From contig JAGHZU010000005.1 of the NCBI GenBank assembly GCA_017745235.1, positions 62,001 to 126,000 of the forward strand: a stretch of 64,000 bases of DNA. The letters are read 5' to 3'. A program made the position numbers and the translations under genes. Shown in pieces: positions 37,122 to 44,643 of this stretch. Each line of letters starts with the position of its first letter. Positions within the stretch are counted from its first letter, which is position 1. The DNA is from Caulobacter sp. (lineage in GTDB: Bacteria > Pseudomonadota > Alphaproteobacteria > Caulobacterales > Caulobacteraceae). Below the pieces are notes generated by a model that ran no database searches, was not told the origin of the DNA, and worked only from the letters and a program-made list of their open reading frames with translations.

Positions 37122-39809
37122 TCAGTAGCCGACCGCGAGACGCAGGCCCACATGACGGCCGCTGTCGCGCGCCGGTTTCCAGTGGACGCCCATCGCGGGT
37201 CGGCCGTCGGAGCCCACCAGATTCCACTGCACGTCGCGCCCCCGCGTGATCGCGAACCGCTGGTCGAGCAGGTTCTCGACAAAACCGGTGACCCGCCAGC
37301 CCTGCCCGCTCAGGCCTGCCGACACGTCCAGCAGGCCATAGGCGAGCTCGATCGAGGCCGGGTCCTGCAACAGGCTGTAGAACACCCGCGAACGCCACCG
37401 ATAGCCTGCGTTGATCTCCAGCAGGCGGTCGGCGCCGACCGGGGCCTGATATGAGGCGTTGAGATTCATGGACCAGCGCGGGGCGTTGAACAGGGTCTTG
37501 CCCGTCAGGTCCTGGCGTCCGCCGACGCACCCCTGCTCGGCCGTCTGGCCAAAATAGCATGCGGCGTTGTCGAAGTTCCCGATGGTCGCCCGGCTGTAGA
37601 CGGCCGCCCCGGACAAAGCCAGGCGCGGGGTCACGCGCGCGCTGAACTCGCTCTCCACGCCCTCAGCCAGCATGCTGCCGATGCTGTTGAGGACATTCAG
37701 CCCGGTGGCGTCGTCACGGCTCTGGGTCTGGAAACCCGAGAACCGCTCGCGATAGACCGTGAGGTTCCAGCTGAGGTTCCGGTCAGGCGAGACCGCCCGC
37801 AGGCCCAGTTCGTAGTTGCCGACCGTTTCGGAGGCGACGGGCTGCTGGGCGGCGATCGCGTCGGCCACGGGCAGGCCCGCATAGGGGCCGCTCGTCAACG
37901 GGGTGCGCATGGTCAGGCTGCTGGTGAGGTCGTAGGCTCGTCCCTTGTAACCCGTCGAATAGACGGCGTAGGCGGTCACCCCCGGAACGATCTTGCCTTG
38001 AACGCCGATGCGCCCGCTCACGGCGGTGTCGCTGTGGCAGGTTTCGATCGGACCGCTGGGGCCGACACGCGAACAGGATGGCGCCCCGTAGACGACGCCG
38101 TTCCCCAGGTCATCAAAGCGGTAGCCGATCTTCTCCCGGCTCACCCGCAGGCCCGAGAGGATCGAGATCCGGTCGTTAAGCGCGTAGGCGCCCTGGCCGA
38201 AGATGGCCAGGGTCCGGCTGAACGTGCGCGAGCGGTAGCGCGAATAGGCCGTGCTGTTGGTCGTCGGCAGCGACGACAGGCCGTTGTAGTCGCCAAGCTC
38301 GTTGGAGCCGCGCACGAAGTAGCGCTCGGCCCGTGTCTGGCCGGCGTAAAGCCCGCCGACATAGTCCCAACGGGCGCCGGGCGGGCTGTTCACGCGCAGT
38401 TCCTGGCTTTCCGAGCGGATGTGGAAATAGCCGCCGTTGCCTGATCCGCCACGGGGGGCCTGGGGGGCCAGGAGGCTGAAATCCAGATCCGTGGCGTCAG
38501 TGTCCTGTCGGTCGTAGAGGTCGTAACGGTCCAGGGCCGAGATCGAAGTCAACCGCCACGAGCCCACCGCACCGACCGCCCGCACGATCACGCCCTTGTC
38601 CCTGGCGTTGCCGCGGGCGTTGACGTCGTAGCGGGCCAGATGATTGTCCGGGCCGGGTACGATCCCCCGCAACACCGCCTCGCGGGGAATCTCCGCCCGG
38701 GTCTGGGTGGCGTACGGTGACACATAGGTCTCCGCCCCCACGCAGCACGAGGAAAGGCTCCGCGTATAGTAGGGCGAGACCGAGACGGTCCAGTTGTCGC
38801 CGGGCGTCCAGACCAGCTTGCCGCGCAGGTTGAAGTCGGATTGGCCGTTCATCCAACGGCCGGTCGCCAGGTTGAAGACGTTGCCTCGATAGCGGCCATA
38901 GGCGGCCGAGAGGCGGTACTTGAGATCCTCGGACACAGGCCCGGTCATCGTGGCCTGTAGCCGCTGCTCGTGGTCGTCGGTCATCATCGCCTCGGCCCGA
39001 GCGGCGAAGGTGTCGCTGGCCGGCTTCGTGGTGATGTAGATCACCCCGGCCGAGGCCGATTTGCCGAACAGGGTGCTCTGCGGTCCCCGCAGGATTTCGA
39101 CCTGCTGCACATCGGCCAAGGCGGTGAACGCCATGGCCTGGAAGGCCTGGGGCGCATCGTCGACCACCACCACCACGCTCGGCTCGGTGCCAATCGAATA
39201 GGAATAGGTGCCCACCCCGCGCACATTGATGCTGTTGTTGCCGGGCTGAGTGGTCTTGGAGATCGTCAGGCTCGGCGCCAGGCGAGCCAGGTCGTCGAAG
39301 GTCCGCACGCCCGCACGATCCATTGTCGGGCTCGACAGCACCTGCACCGAGGCGTCGGAGCCGCCCAGGGTCTCCAGGCGCTTGCCGGAGGTGACGATCA
39401 CGGCCTCCAGCCCGACGACAGGCTCCAGATCCTGAACAGGATGGTGGACGACGGGGGCGTCGCTTTTGGGGCGAGGCTCCGGACTCGCGCGATAGATGAC
39501 GATGACGCCCGAGGGGGTCCGGCGAAAAGCCAGGTCCGTATTGGCCAGTAACAGACCCAGCGCCCGGTCGGAACTCATTCGCCCACGCAGCGCGGGCGCG
39601 CGCAGGTTGGCGGTCAGCCCCGGCGCGTACAGCAATTGCGCGCCTGTCGCCTGACCAAAGCGCTGGAGGGCCAGGTTCAGGTTCGAAGCGTCCTGATCGA
39701 AATTGAGGTTAGCGCTATCAGCTCGCGCCGTCATGGGCGCCAGCAAGGCGAGACCCACACAGGCCCCGATATGACGAAGACGCCGAGCGCGGACGACGCG
39801 CCGATGCAT
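37122..39809 (-). CDS. STN-domain TonB-dependent transducer receptor (FecA-like)
   Basis: An 895-residue receptor. After the signal peptide (to about residue 30) comes a secretin/TonB N-terminal (STN) domain at about 33-110 (NLALQRFGQATGAQLLYAPG, ALRGRMSSDRALGLLL), then plug and barrel. The STN domain is the part that contacts FecR-type regulators in the periplasm, so this receptor senses as well as transports. Its plug and barrel are clearly paralogous to the receptor at 27903-30335, which has no STN domain. It is the first gene of the locus and carries its own copy of the sigma-factor promoter at 39878-39904. Confidence 0.93.
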   Translation of the reverse strand: MHRRVVRARRLRHIGACVGLALLAPMTARADSANLNFDQDASNLNLALQRFGQATGAQLLYAPGLTANLRAPALRGRMSSDRALGLLLANTDLAFRRTPSGVIVIYRASPEPRPKSDAPVVHHPVQDLEPVVGLEAVIVTSGKRLETLGGSDASVQVLSSPTMDRAGVRTFDDLARLAPSLTISKTTQPGNNSINVRGVGTYSYSIGTEPSVVVVVDDAPQAFQAMAFTALADVQQVEILRGPQSTLFGKSASAGVIYITTKPASDTFAARAEAMMTDDHEQRLQATMTGPVSEDLKYRLSAAYGRYRGNVFNLATGRWMNGQSDFNLRGKLVWTPGDNWTVSVSPYYTRSLSSCCVGAETYVSPYATQTRAEIPREAVLRGIVPGPDNHLARYDVNARGNARDKGVIVRAVGAVGSWRLTSISALDRYDLYDRQDTDATDLDFSLLAPQAPRGGSGNGGYFHIRSESQELRVNSPPGARWDYVGGLYAGQTRAERYFVRGSNELGDYNGLSSLPTTNSTAYSRYRSRTFSRTLAIFGQGAYALNDRISILSGLRVSREKIGYRFDDLGNGVVYGAPSCSRVGPSGPIETCHSDTAVSGRIGVQGKIVPGVTAYAVYSTGYKGRAYDLTSSLTMRTPLTSGPYAGLPVADAIAAQQPVASETVGNYELGLRAVSPDRNLSWNLTVYRERFSGFQTQSRDDATGLNVLNSIGSMLAEGVESEFSARVTPRLALSGAAVYSRATIGNFDNAACYFGQTAEQGCVGGRQDLTGKTLFNAPRWSMNLNASYQAPVGADRLLEINAGYRWRSRVFYSLLQDPASIELAYGLLDVSAGLSGQGWRVTGFVENLLDQRFAITRGRDVQWNLVGSDGRPAMGVHWKPARDSGRHVGLRLAVGY

Positions 39810-39877
39810 ACCCAGTTCCCCCTCGCGACTCTCTGGCCGCTGTGCGCACCGTCGATGAAGACGATCCTTTCTTTTAC

Positions 39878-39904
39878 GACGCGCCTTACCCGAAAGTCCT
39901 CAAA
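39878..39904 (-). promoter_or_regulatory. FecI-type promoter of the transducer receptor
   Basis: On the minus strand TTTGAGGAC (39904-39896), 14 nt, then CGTC (39881-39878). This is the third copy of the signature in the locus, 69-95 nt upstream of the receptor start. Confidence 0.7.
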
Positions 39905-40107
39905 CAAATCCCCGGCGTCGCCTAATTCTCCGCGTCGAGAGCTCAACCTCTGTCTGCCGCCTGCCGCCGTTGGCGCAGTTGCGGATGACAGCCTCCGGCG
40001 CGGCGTCCGCCGCGGGGCGGAAGCAGCTTGGCCGCTGCCGCTCGAAACCTGGTGCGGGAGCCATTCCAACGGAAGCGATGCACCAGGCGGGCGCCCGAGC
40101 TGGAGAC

Positions 40108-40131
40108 AAAAAAGAAGGCGCTGAAAGCGCC
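40108..40131 (-). terminator. Rho-independent terminator following the guaA 3' fragment
   Basis: The hairpin GGCGCT-TTC-AGCGCC on the minus strand is followed directly by TTCTTTTTT. It begins 8 nt after the displaced guaA stop codon, as expected for the native guaA terminator carried along with the attachment sequence. Confidence 0.75.
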
Positions 40132-40139
40132 CTCTTTGC

Positions 40140-40166
40140 CTATTCCCACTCAATAATACTGTAAGC
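40140..40166 (-). mobile_element. Displaced 3' end of guaA: putative attachment site of an integrative element
   Basis: On the minus strand the codons read A-Y-S-I-I-E-W-E-stop. GMP synthase ends in (T)IEWE, and the guaA 3' end is a known integration target of genomic islands. No guaA body precedes it; immediately upstream (higher coordinates) the sequence turns AT-rich and unrelated. The short match plus the terminator behind it is what integration leaves at the far end of an element. The element should lie to the right. Confidence 0.65.
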
Positions 40167-40627
40167 CAGTAAATATCTGATTGTGAACAACTTTTTCAAT
40201 CACGCTAATGTTATCCCGCCGACGAAATCGCCGAAATACTAGCATGTTGTTTTCCCACGAGAATTTCAACGCTTGACTTGCAACGCGATTGGCACATTAG
40301 GAGCAATCTGTAAAGTATAGCGACAGACTAATCTTACGCGCTATACCTAGCCAAAATCACTCCAAAACTACCTCAAGCTACGCTGCGGCCTCACCCGCAA
40401 AATCGCCCAAGACCGTGCCGCCGCGCCGCGGACACAACACCGCGCTCCGGCGGCCGCATCGGCCATTCGCTGATCTCGCCGACTGGGGGTTCAAACTGGA
40501 CGAGACACTCGAACAAAAAATACCGTCACGTCCGCATGAACGCCTTACGGGATAGGCCTTTGAAGGCGATCTCGCCGCTGGCGGCATAGTGTTGGACTTC
40601 AGCGCCCGAGACGATGAAACTTCACTG
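40167..40627. other. AT-rich element-end region without genes
   Basis: The first 220 nt are far richer in A and T than the surroundings, a common property of element ends where recombination proteins bind. Further left, 39,905-40,107 is ordinary high-GC gap. No convincing coding sequence or integrase is present in this stretch. Confidence 0.5.
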
Positions 40628-41245
40628 ATGATGGCGCCGAGCCCCCACCCTTTGCCAAGTCTTGCTGACCTTCGAGCCGCGCTCGACGGCCTGACACCCG
40701 GCGACGTGCCGATCGCCACCTCCAAGCGGTTGTCGACGGCGATCGCCCTTAACGGGCAGCACTACCGGATTGGGAAGATCTGGGCGAACCGCGCGTTCGT
40801 GGTCCGGCGTGGTCGTGCGTACCTGCTCTACGTACACGTCGACTACCGCGGCTATCGCGGCGCAGCCCTCCGAGTGTTCTCGCCCACGGCGGCCCGGGTC
40901 GACTACGACCACGCCCTGGGACGAGCAATCGCCAAGAGCCTTGGCTTCACCTACGTCTTGATGCTGAGGGTGCCGCGAGACGTGAACCGCTCTCACGGCC
41001 GCCTCGAACGGCCAACACCTCGCGTGGGACTGATCCTGAAGAAGACCTGCCTCACAGACCCGCGCATCCTGGGCAAGATGCTGGGACTGCCCGGGCGCGG
41101 CTTCAAGCGGAGCGAGACCGCCTATGACGTCTCCGCGGCCCACAACCCGCCCCTCACCGAAGCGGAGTATCGAACCTGGGCCTTTGCCCTGGGCGTCGAC
41201 CTCGCCCATCCGCCGCCGATGGGGTTGAGCCCAATCAGTCGGTGA
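40628..41245 (+). CDS. Hypothetical protein, first gene inside the element
   Basis: I do not recognise this 205-residue protein. It has an alpha/beta composition and no signal peptide or membrane segment. The middle part (QHYRIGKIWANRAFVVRRGRAYLLYVHVDYRGYRGAALRVF, in part) is basic and beta-rich, followed by AIAKSLGFTYVLMLRV. The codon usage fits a real gene. Two adjacent ATGs at 40628 and 40631 follow a GTG at 40589; no strong RBS decides. It converges with the GH26 gene and is the closest gene to the attachment site, so a role in element biology is possible but unsupported. Confidence 0.55.
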   Translation: MMAPSPHPLPSLADLRAALDGLTPGDVPIATSKRLSTAIALNGQHYRIGKIWANRAFVVRRGRAYLLYVHVDYRGYRGAALRVFSPTAARVDYDHALGRAIAKSLGFTYVLMLRVPRDVNRSHGRLERPTPRVGLILKKTCLTDPRILGKMLGLPGRGFKRSETAYDVSAAHNPPLTEAEYRTWAFALGVDLAHPPPMGLSPISR

Positions 41246-41266
41246 CCGCTCTTGGGGGCCGCGACC

Positions 41267-42268
41267 TCACGGTGCGGCGAAGCCGGCGGCAGCCAACTCG
41301 TCCTTGGTCAGGTATCGCTGCGACCCGTAGAACGCCTTCAGCCTGTCGGACGCGTTCTGGGCCGGGTCCATCAGCCATTGCGTGTGCCAGGTCATGAACC
41401 ATAGCCAGTCGGCCTGCGCCCCCAACCCGGCGGGATCCGGAATTGGACCGTTCTCGTGAAGGCAGATCGGGACGCTGTCGCCGACGATCGCCTTCACTTC
41501 TTGGAACATCGGAGCCAGGTCGCCGTGGTCTTCGGCATAGAGATCGGCCCCGGCGATATCGACCCGGTCGCGCCCAGGATGCCAAGCCGGATCGATGTTT
41601 TGCCCGGCCCATCCGGCCACCCAGATGAGATTGTTGAGCCCGCGCCGGCGCGTGAACTCATCAAACATCAGCGCCCATAGCGCCTTGAAGGCGTCAGGGC
41701 CGTGCTTGCCCCACCAGAACCAGTCGCCGCTGAACTCATGCAACGGCCGCCAAAGCACCGGAACGTTCCGGTCTCGCAGCACCGTCAGAAGATCCCCGAT
41801 GCGGCTGAGGTCTCGCCGCATGGCGATGTTCTGAGGACTGCCCGGCTTGAGCGCCGCACGAAGGTCGAAGCCCTTCTTGGCGTTCTCGTACCCCGGGCCA
41901 ATATCAGGCGCGCCCCAATGCCAGCAGAGCGTGACGATGCCGCCCGTCTTATGCCAGGCGGTCGCCCGTTCGTTGACGGCCGCATTGTCCCGCGGGTCGA
42001 TGTAATCGAGTCCGAGGATCGCGGGCTGTCGGCCAGTGACGCGTTGAATGTAGTCGAGCTCGATCGGCGCGCGATGGGCGACACCCTCCTGCTGACCGGT
42101 CAGGGTGTTGCGCCCGTAGATACGCCACAGAAAGGCATAAAGCGCCTTGGCCTCCGGCGACGCCGCCGGATCGCAGAGGCTCCGAGCCGCCCTATCAGCG
42201 CGGGCGCTCTGTGCCGTCGCCGCCAACGCCAGGCCACCTGCACAGGCTGCTCGCCTTGAAAGGCTCAT
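41267..42268 (-). CDS. GH26 beta-mannanase-like glycoside hydrolase
   Basis: A 333-residue exported enzyme with a signal peptide (MSLSRRAACAGGLALAATAQ, possibly Tat). GH26 landmarks are VLWRPLHEFSGDWFWWG with acid/base Glu178 and ICLHENGPIP with nucleophile Glu272. ALYAFLWRIYGRNTLTGQQEG at the start is also typical. ATG 42268 has a strong GGGGGAAG upstream. It would cleave beta-1,4-mannan. It lies on the element side of the guaA attachment site, away from the two glycan loci. It may therefore be cargo, although it could act with the alpha-galactosidases of region 1 on galactomannan. Confidence 0.9.
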   Translation of the reverse strand: MSLSRRAACAGGLALAATAQSARADRAARSLCDPAASPEAKALYAFLWRIYGRNTLTGQQEGVAHRAPIELDYIQRVTGRQPAILGLDYIDPRDNAAVNERATAWHKTGGIVTLCWHWGAPDIGPGYENAKKGFDLRAALKPGSPQNIAMRRDLSRIGDLLTVLRDRNVPVLWRPLHEFSGDWFWWGKHGPDAFKALWALMFDEFTRRRGLNNLIWVAGWAGQNIDPAWHPGRDRVDIAGADLYAEDHGDLAPMFQEVKAIVGDSVPICLHENGPIPDPAGLGAQADWLWFMTWHTQWLMDPAQNASDRLKAFYGSQRYLTKDELAAAGFAAP

Positions 42269-42294
42269 GTCTTCCCCCGCGCGCTCCTGCAGGC

Positions 42295-42495
42295 TCATCG
42301 CGATACACGCTCGCGCGGTAAGGTCCAAAGCCTGTCGATAACATCCCCAGCGCTCGGCGCCGCGATCACGGCCAGCCCAAGCACCAGGACGACGACGGCG
42401 ACCACGCCCAGTCCCTGGCCTGAGATCACTATACGCCCCAGGCGGACGCTGAGCGTGTGTGAGGATTTGGGGCGCGACCGGGGTGTGGGCGGCAT
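42295..42495 (-). CDS. Possible small single-span membrane protein
   Basis: The 66-residue reading frame has one strong hydrophobic helix (residues 29-47, GLGVVAVVVLVLGLAVIAA), a basic N-terminus and high third-position GC in the helix part. It ends 26 nt before the GH26 start. No good RBS is seen. It is uncertain whether it is translated. Confidence 0.35.
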   Translation of the reverse strand: MPPTPRSRPKSSHTLSVRLGRIVISGQGLGVVAVVVLVLGLAVIAAPSAGDVIDRLWTLPRERVSR

Positions 42496-42508
42496 CGACG
42501 GAGTCCGA

Positions 42509-42523
42509 CATTGAAAATCAATG
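42509..42523. promoter_or_regulatory. Short palindrome upstream of the GH26 unit
   Basis: Arms CATTGA and TCAATG flank AAA, 14 nt upstream of the small reading frame and about 240 nt from GH26. It may be an operator. Confidence 0.35.
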
Positions 42524-42565
42524 GGACCCGCAAGGGGTAGATAGGGGGCGGCCCAGCCTGCCCGT

Positions 42566-42596
42566 CAACCGGAATTAGGTCGTCAAATTCCGGTTG
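42566..42596. terminator. 11-nt-arm stem-loop downstream of the nuclease-fold gene
   Basis: Arms CAACCGGAATT and AATTCCGGTTG are separated by 9 nt. It lies 43 nt beyond the stop of the gene at 42639-43130 and before the GH26 unit, so it probably insulates the two. Confidence 0.5.
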
Positions 42597-42638
42597 CCTG
42601 AACGCATTGACCTGCCCCTCAAAAATGGCGCTTCACGA

Positions 42639-43130
42639 CTAGAGCGAGATCTCAGTCGCCCGCAGGCGTTCGGTCACGTCCTCGACGCCCGGAAGATCCC
42701 ACACCCGATCCCTCAGGAGGAACCGCCAGGCGTTGACGCTGGCGACATAGGTGGCGTGCTGCTGCACGATCCCGACCGGGATGAGCGCGGCGCGCTTCAC
42801 ACGGTAACTCGGCTCGAGCAGCACCCCGGCCAGCACGTCAAACGGCTGGTTGGGCAGGTTGCGGATGAAGGACAGCTGGCGCGATGGGTTGGCCGCCGTC
42901 AGCCGTCGGCATTTGATCTGGTAGCGCGCGCCTTGGCCGTCCTTGGCGTCGTAGCCGGCCGCAGAGTTGGCCTCCAGGTCCCACCCGAATGCGCGGCTGA
43001 ACAGCAGCTCGCCGTAGTCACCGGACGGATTGTTGGCGCTGCGGGTCACGCCGCGATGGCGAAGCTCGTTCATCACATTGCCATGCAACTTCAAAAGCTC
43101 GGCGACAGGATGGTTGGCCAAGTCCGACAT
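42639..43130 (-). CDS. PD-(D/E)xK nuclease-fold protein (DUF6998-like)
   Basis: A 163-residue protein. The segment GDYGELLFSRAFGW (38-50), then AGYDAKDGQGARYQIKCRRL (58-76) gives a Glu41, Asp61 and Gln71-x-Lys73 layout, the core of restriction-endonuclease-like folds. It resembles small DUF6998 proteins annotated near restriction systems. It is divergent from the PLD-type gene with only 44 nt between the starts, so the two may share a promoter and work together. ATG 43130 was chosen because it starts just before the conserved helix; a longer frame crosses the divergent promoter. Confidence 0.65.
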   Translation of the reverse strand: MSDLANHPVAELLKLHGNVMNELRHRGVTRSANNPSGDYGELLFSRAFGWDLEANSAAGYDAKDGQGARYQIKCRRLTAANPSRQLSFIRNLPNQPFDVLAGVLLEPSYRVKRAALIPVGIVQQHATYVASVNAWRFLLRDRVWDLPGVEDVTERLRATEISL

Positions 43131-43174
43131 CGCAGCCACACTCCTCCGCGCAAGGGGATCTTCTAGGGGGCGAC

Positions 43175-44443
43175 ATGAGGCGGGTGTTTTCCAACGGCGG
43201 CAAGTTCGACTACGTGCGCAATCCGTTCGAAAGGCTGGCGGGCAAAGCCTCACAGCTGCATCTGGCCGCGCCCTATTTCACGGCCGCCGCCCCGGTCGTC
43301 GAAGCCGCCATGGCCGGAAAGACCGTGCAGCTTCTCGTGGGCTTGAACAGCGCCACCAAGCCCGACGCCCTGGCGGCCGTGCTCAAGGCGCCGAACGTGG
43401 CGGTGCGATTTCTGACGCGTCGCTTCCACGCCAAGATCTACATCTTCGACGACTGCGCGATCCTGGGATCGGCCAACCTCACCGACGGCGGCCTCAGCTC
43501 AAACCGCGAGGCGGCGATCTGCCTTGATCAGGCCGAGGACTTCCAGGCCATCGAGGAGGTCCGCGCGCTGTTCCTGGAGCTGTGGGAGCAGGCCAAGGTC
43601 CTGACGCCGACGATCAACGAGACCTTCGCCCAGGCTTGGCGCGCCGGTCAGCCCAAAGGCCCCAGCCCTGACGAGCTGATCGAAAAGGCCGTGGGGCTGG
43701 CCGAGCCACGCAGCATCACCGTCGGCAGCGAGGCCAAGTCCAAGGAGCGCCTATTCCTGGATGGCCTTCAGCGGCAGATCTACGAGCAGTATCGACCCGC
43801 TTTCTCCGAGGTGGCCGACCTTCTGGCCGAGAAGGGTTTCCGGCGCCCCGAACTCGACGTCATCGGCCTGGCCAACGAGGCGAACCGGTTTTTGAACTGG
43901 GTGCGGCTCAGCTACGTCATCGGGGATGAAGCCTGGCGCGCCGCGCCCCAGCTGCCGCCGGCGGAGCGCCGCGCGCGCCTTCTCAATCTCGGCGCCGAAT
44001 GGGCCACGACCACCAACAACATGGTGCCGGCGACCTACGTCGGTTGGCTGCGGAACGTGGACCAGACGTTCGGGTCCCCAGCGGCGTTGGAAGCCGCCTC
44101 CAAGGAGCAGATCACTCAAGGGCTGCTGTCGCTGCACGCCTTTACCGAGCAGCTCAGGTTCGTCAAAGGCGGCTTGGCCGCCCTGCCCGCCGCCTTCTGG
44201 ACGGCCAACAACGACGACGTCGAGCGGGTGCGGCGAACCTTGACCCACCTCATCCACGGTCCGGGCGACTTCGTCCCTCGGCTGCACGATGTTCTCTACG
44301 ACCCCCGAATGAAGCTCGGCAATTTCGGATTCTTCAGCGCCCTGGAGCTGTTCGGCACCGCCAAGCCCGAGGTGTCGCCGCCGATGAACGGCCGCATGGC
44401 CAAGGCGCTGCGTTACCTCGGTTTCGATGTGAAGGCGGCCTAA
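43175..44443 (+). CDS. Phospholipase-D-superfamily (HKD) nuclease-like protein
   Basis: A 422-residue cytoplasmic protein with a single HKD motif: His85-x-Lys87-x4-Asp92 followed by GSANLT (98-103). One HKD motif per chain implies a dimer, as in bacterial PLD nucleases of the Nuc/BfiI type. The C-terminal 250 residues are helical and unassigned (GLANEANRFLNWVRLSYVIG and others). ATG 43175 has a good AGGGGG upstream. Such proteins are common in defence islands as DNA-cutting effectors; it diverges from a nuclease-fold gene. Confidence 0.82.
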   Translation: MRRVFSNGGKFDYVRNPFERLAGKASQLHLAAPYFTAAAPVVEAAMAGKTVQLLVGLNSATKPDALAAVLKAPNVAVRFLTRRFHAKIYIFDDCAILGSANLTDGGLSSNREAAICLDQAEDFQAIEEVRALFLELWEQAKVLTPTINETFAQAWRAGQPKGPSPDELIEKAVGLAEPRSITVGSEAKSKERLFLDGLQRQIYEQYRPAFSEVADLLAEKGFRRPELDVIGLANEANRFLNWVRLSYVIGDEAWRAAPQLPPAERRARLLNLGAEWATTTNNMVPATYVGWLRNVDQTFGSPAALEAASKEQITQGLLSLHAFTEQLRFVKGGLAALPAAFWTANNDDVERVRRTLTHLIHGPGDFVPRLHDVLYDPRMKLGNFGFFSALELFGTAKPEVSPPMNGRMAKALRYLGFDVKAA

Positions 44444-44643
44444 AGGCCAGCGAGCGTTCTAGAACCGCCGTTCCGGCAGCTTGGAGCTGCCCGACATAGT
44501 AGGACGCTACGAATCCCACTGTTAATTCCTGGATTGGGACCTTCGGTCAAACCTGTCGCTGTGGGCGTCCTTGCCTTCAGTCCAGCTCGCCGTGACCATT
44601 CGACGATGATCGCGCTTGAGTCGCGAGGTCAGGGCGATCTGCG

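Noticed and set aside
39707..39720. GGTTAGCGCTATCA, a good LacI-type operator look-alike
   Set aside because: It lies within the coding sequence of the STN-domain receptor at codons for D-S-A-N and is over 90 nt downstream of the start; it is likely chance.
40378..40725. A 115-codon minus-strand frame next to the attachment site
   Set aside because: Its composition is Ser/Arg-rich without any family feature, and it overlaps the start of the better plus-strand gene.
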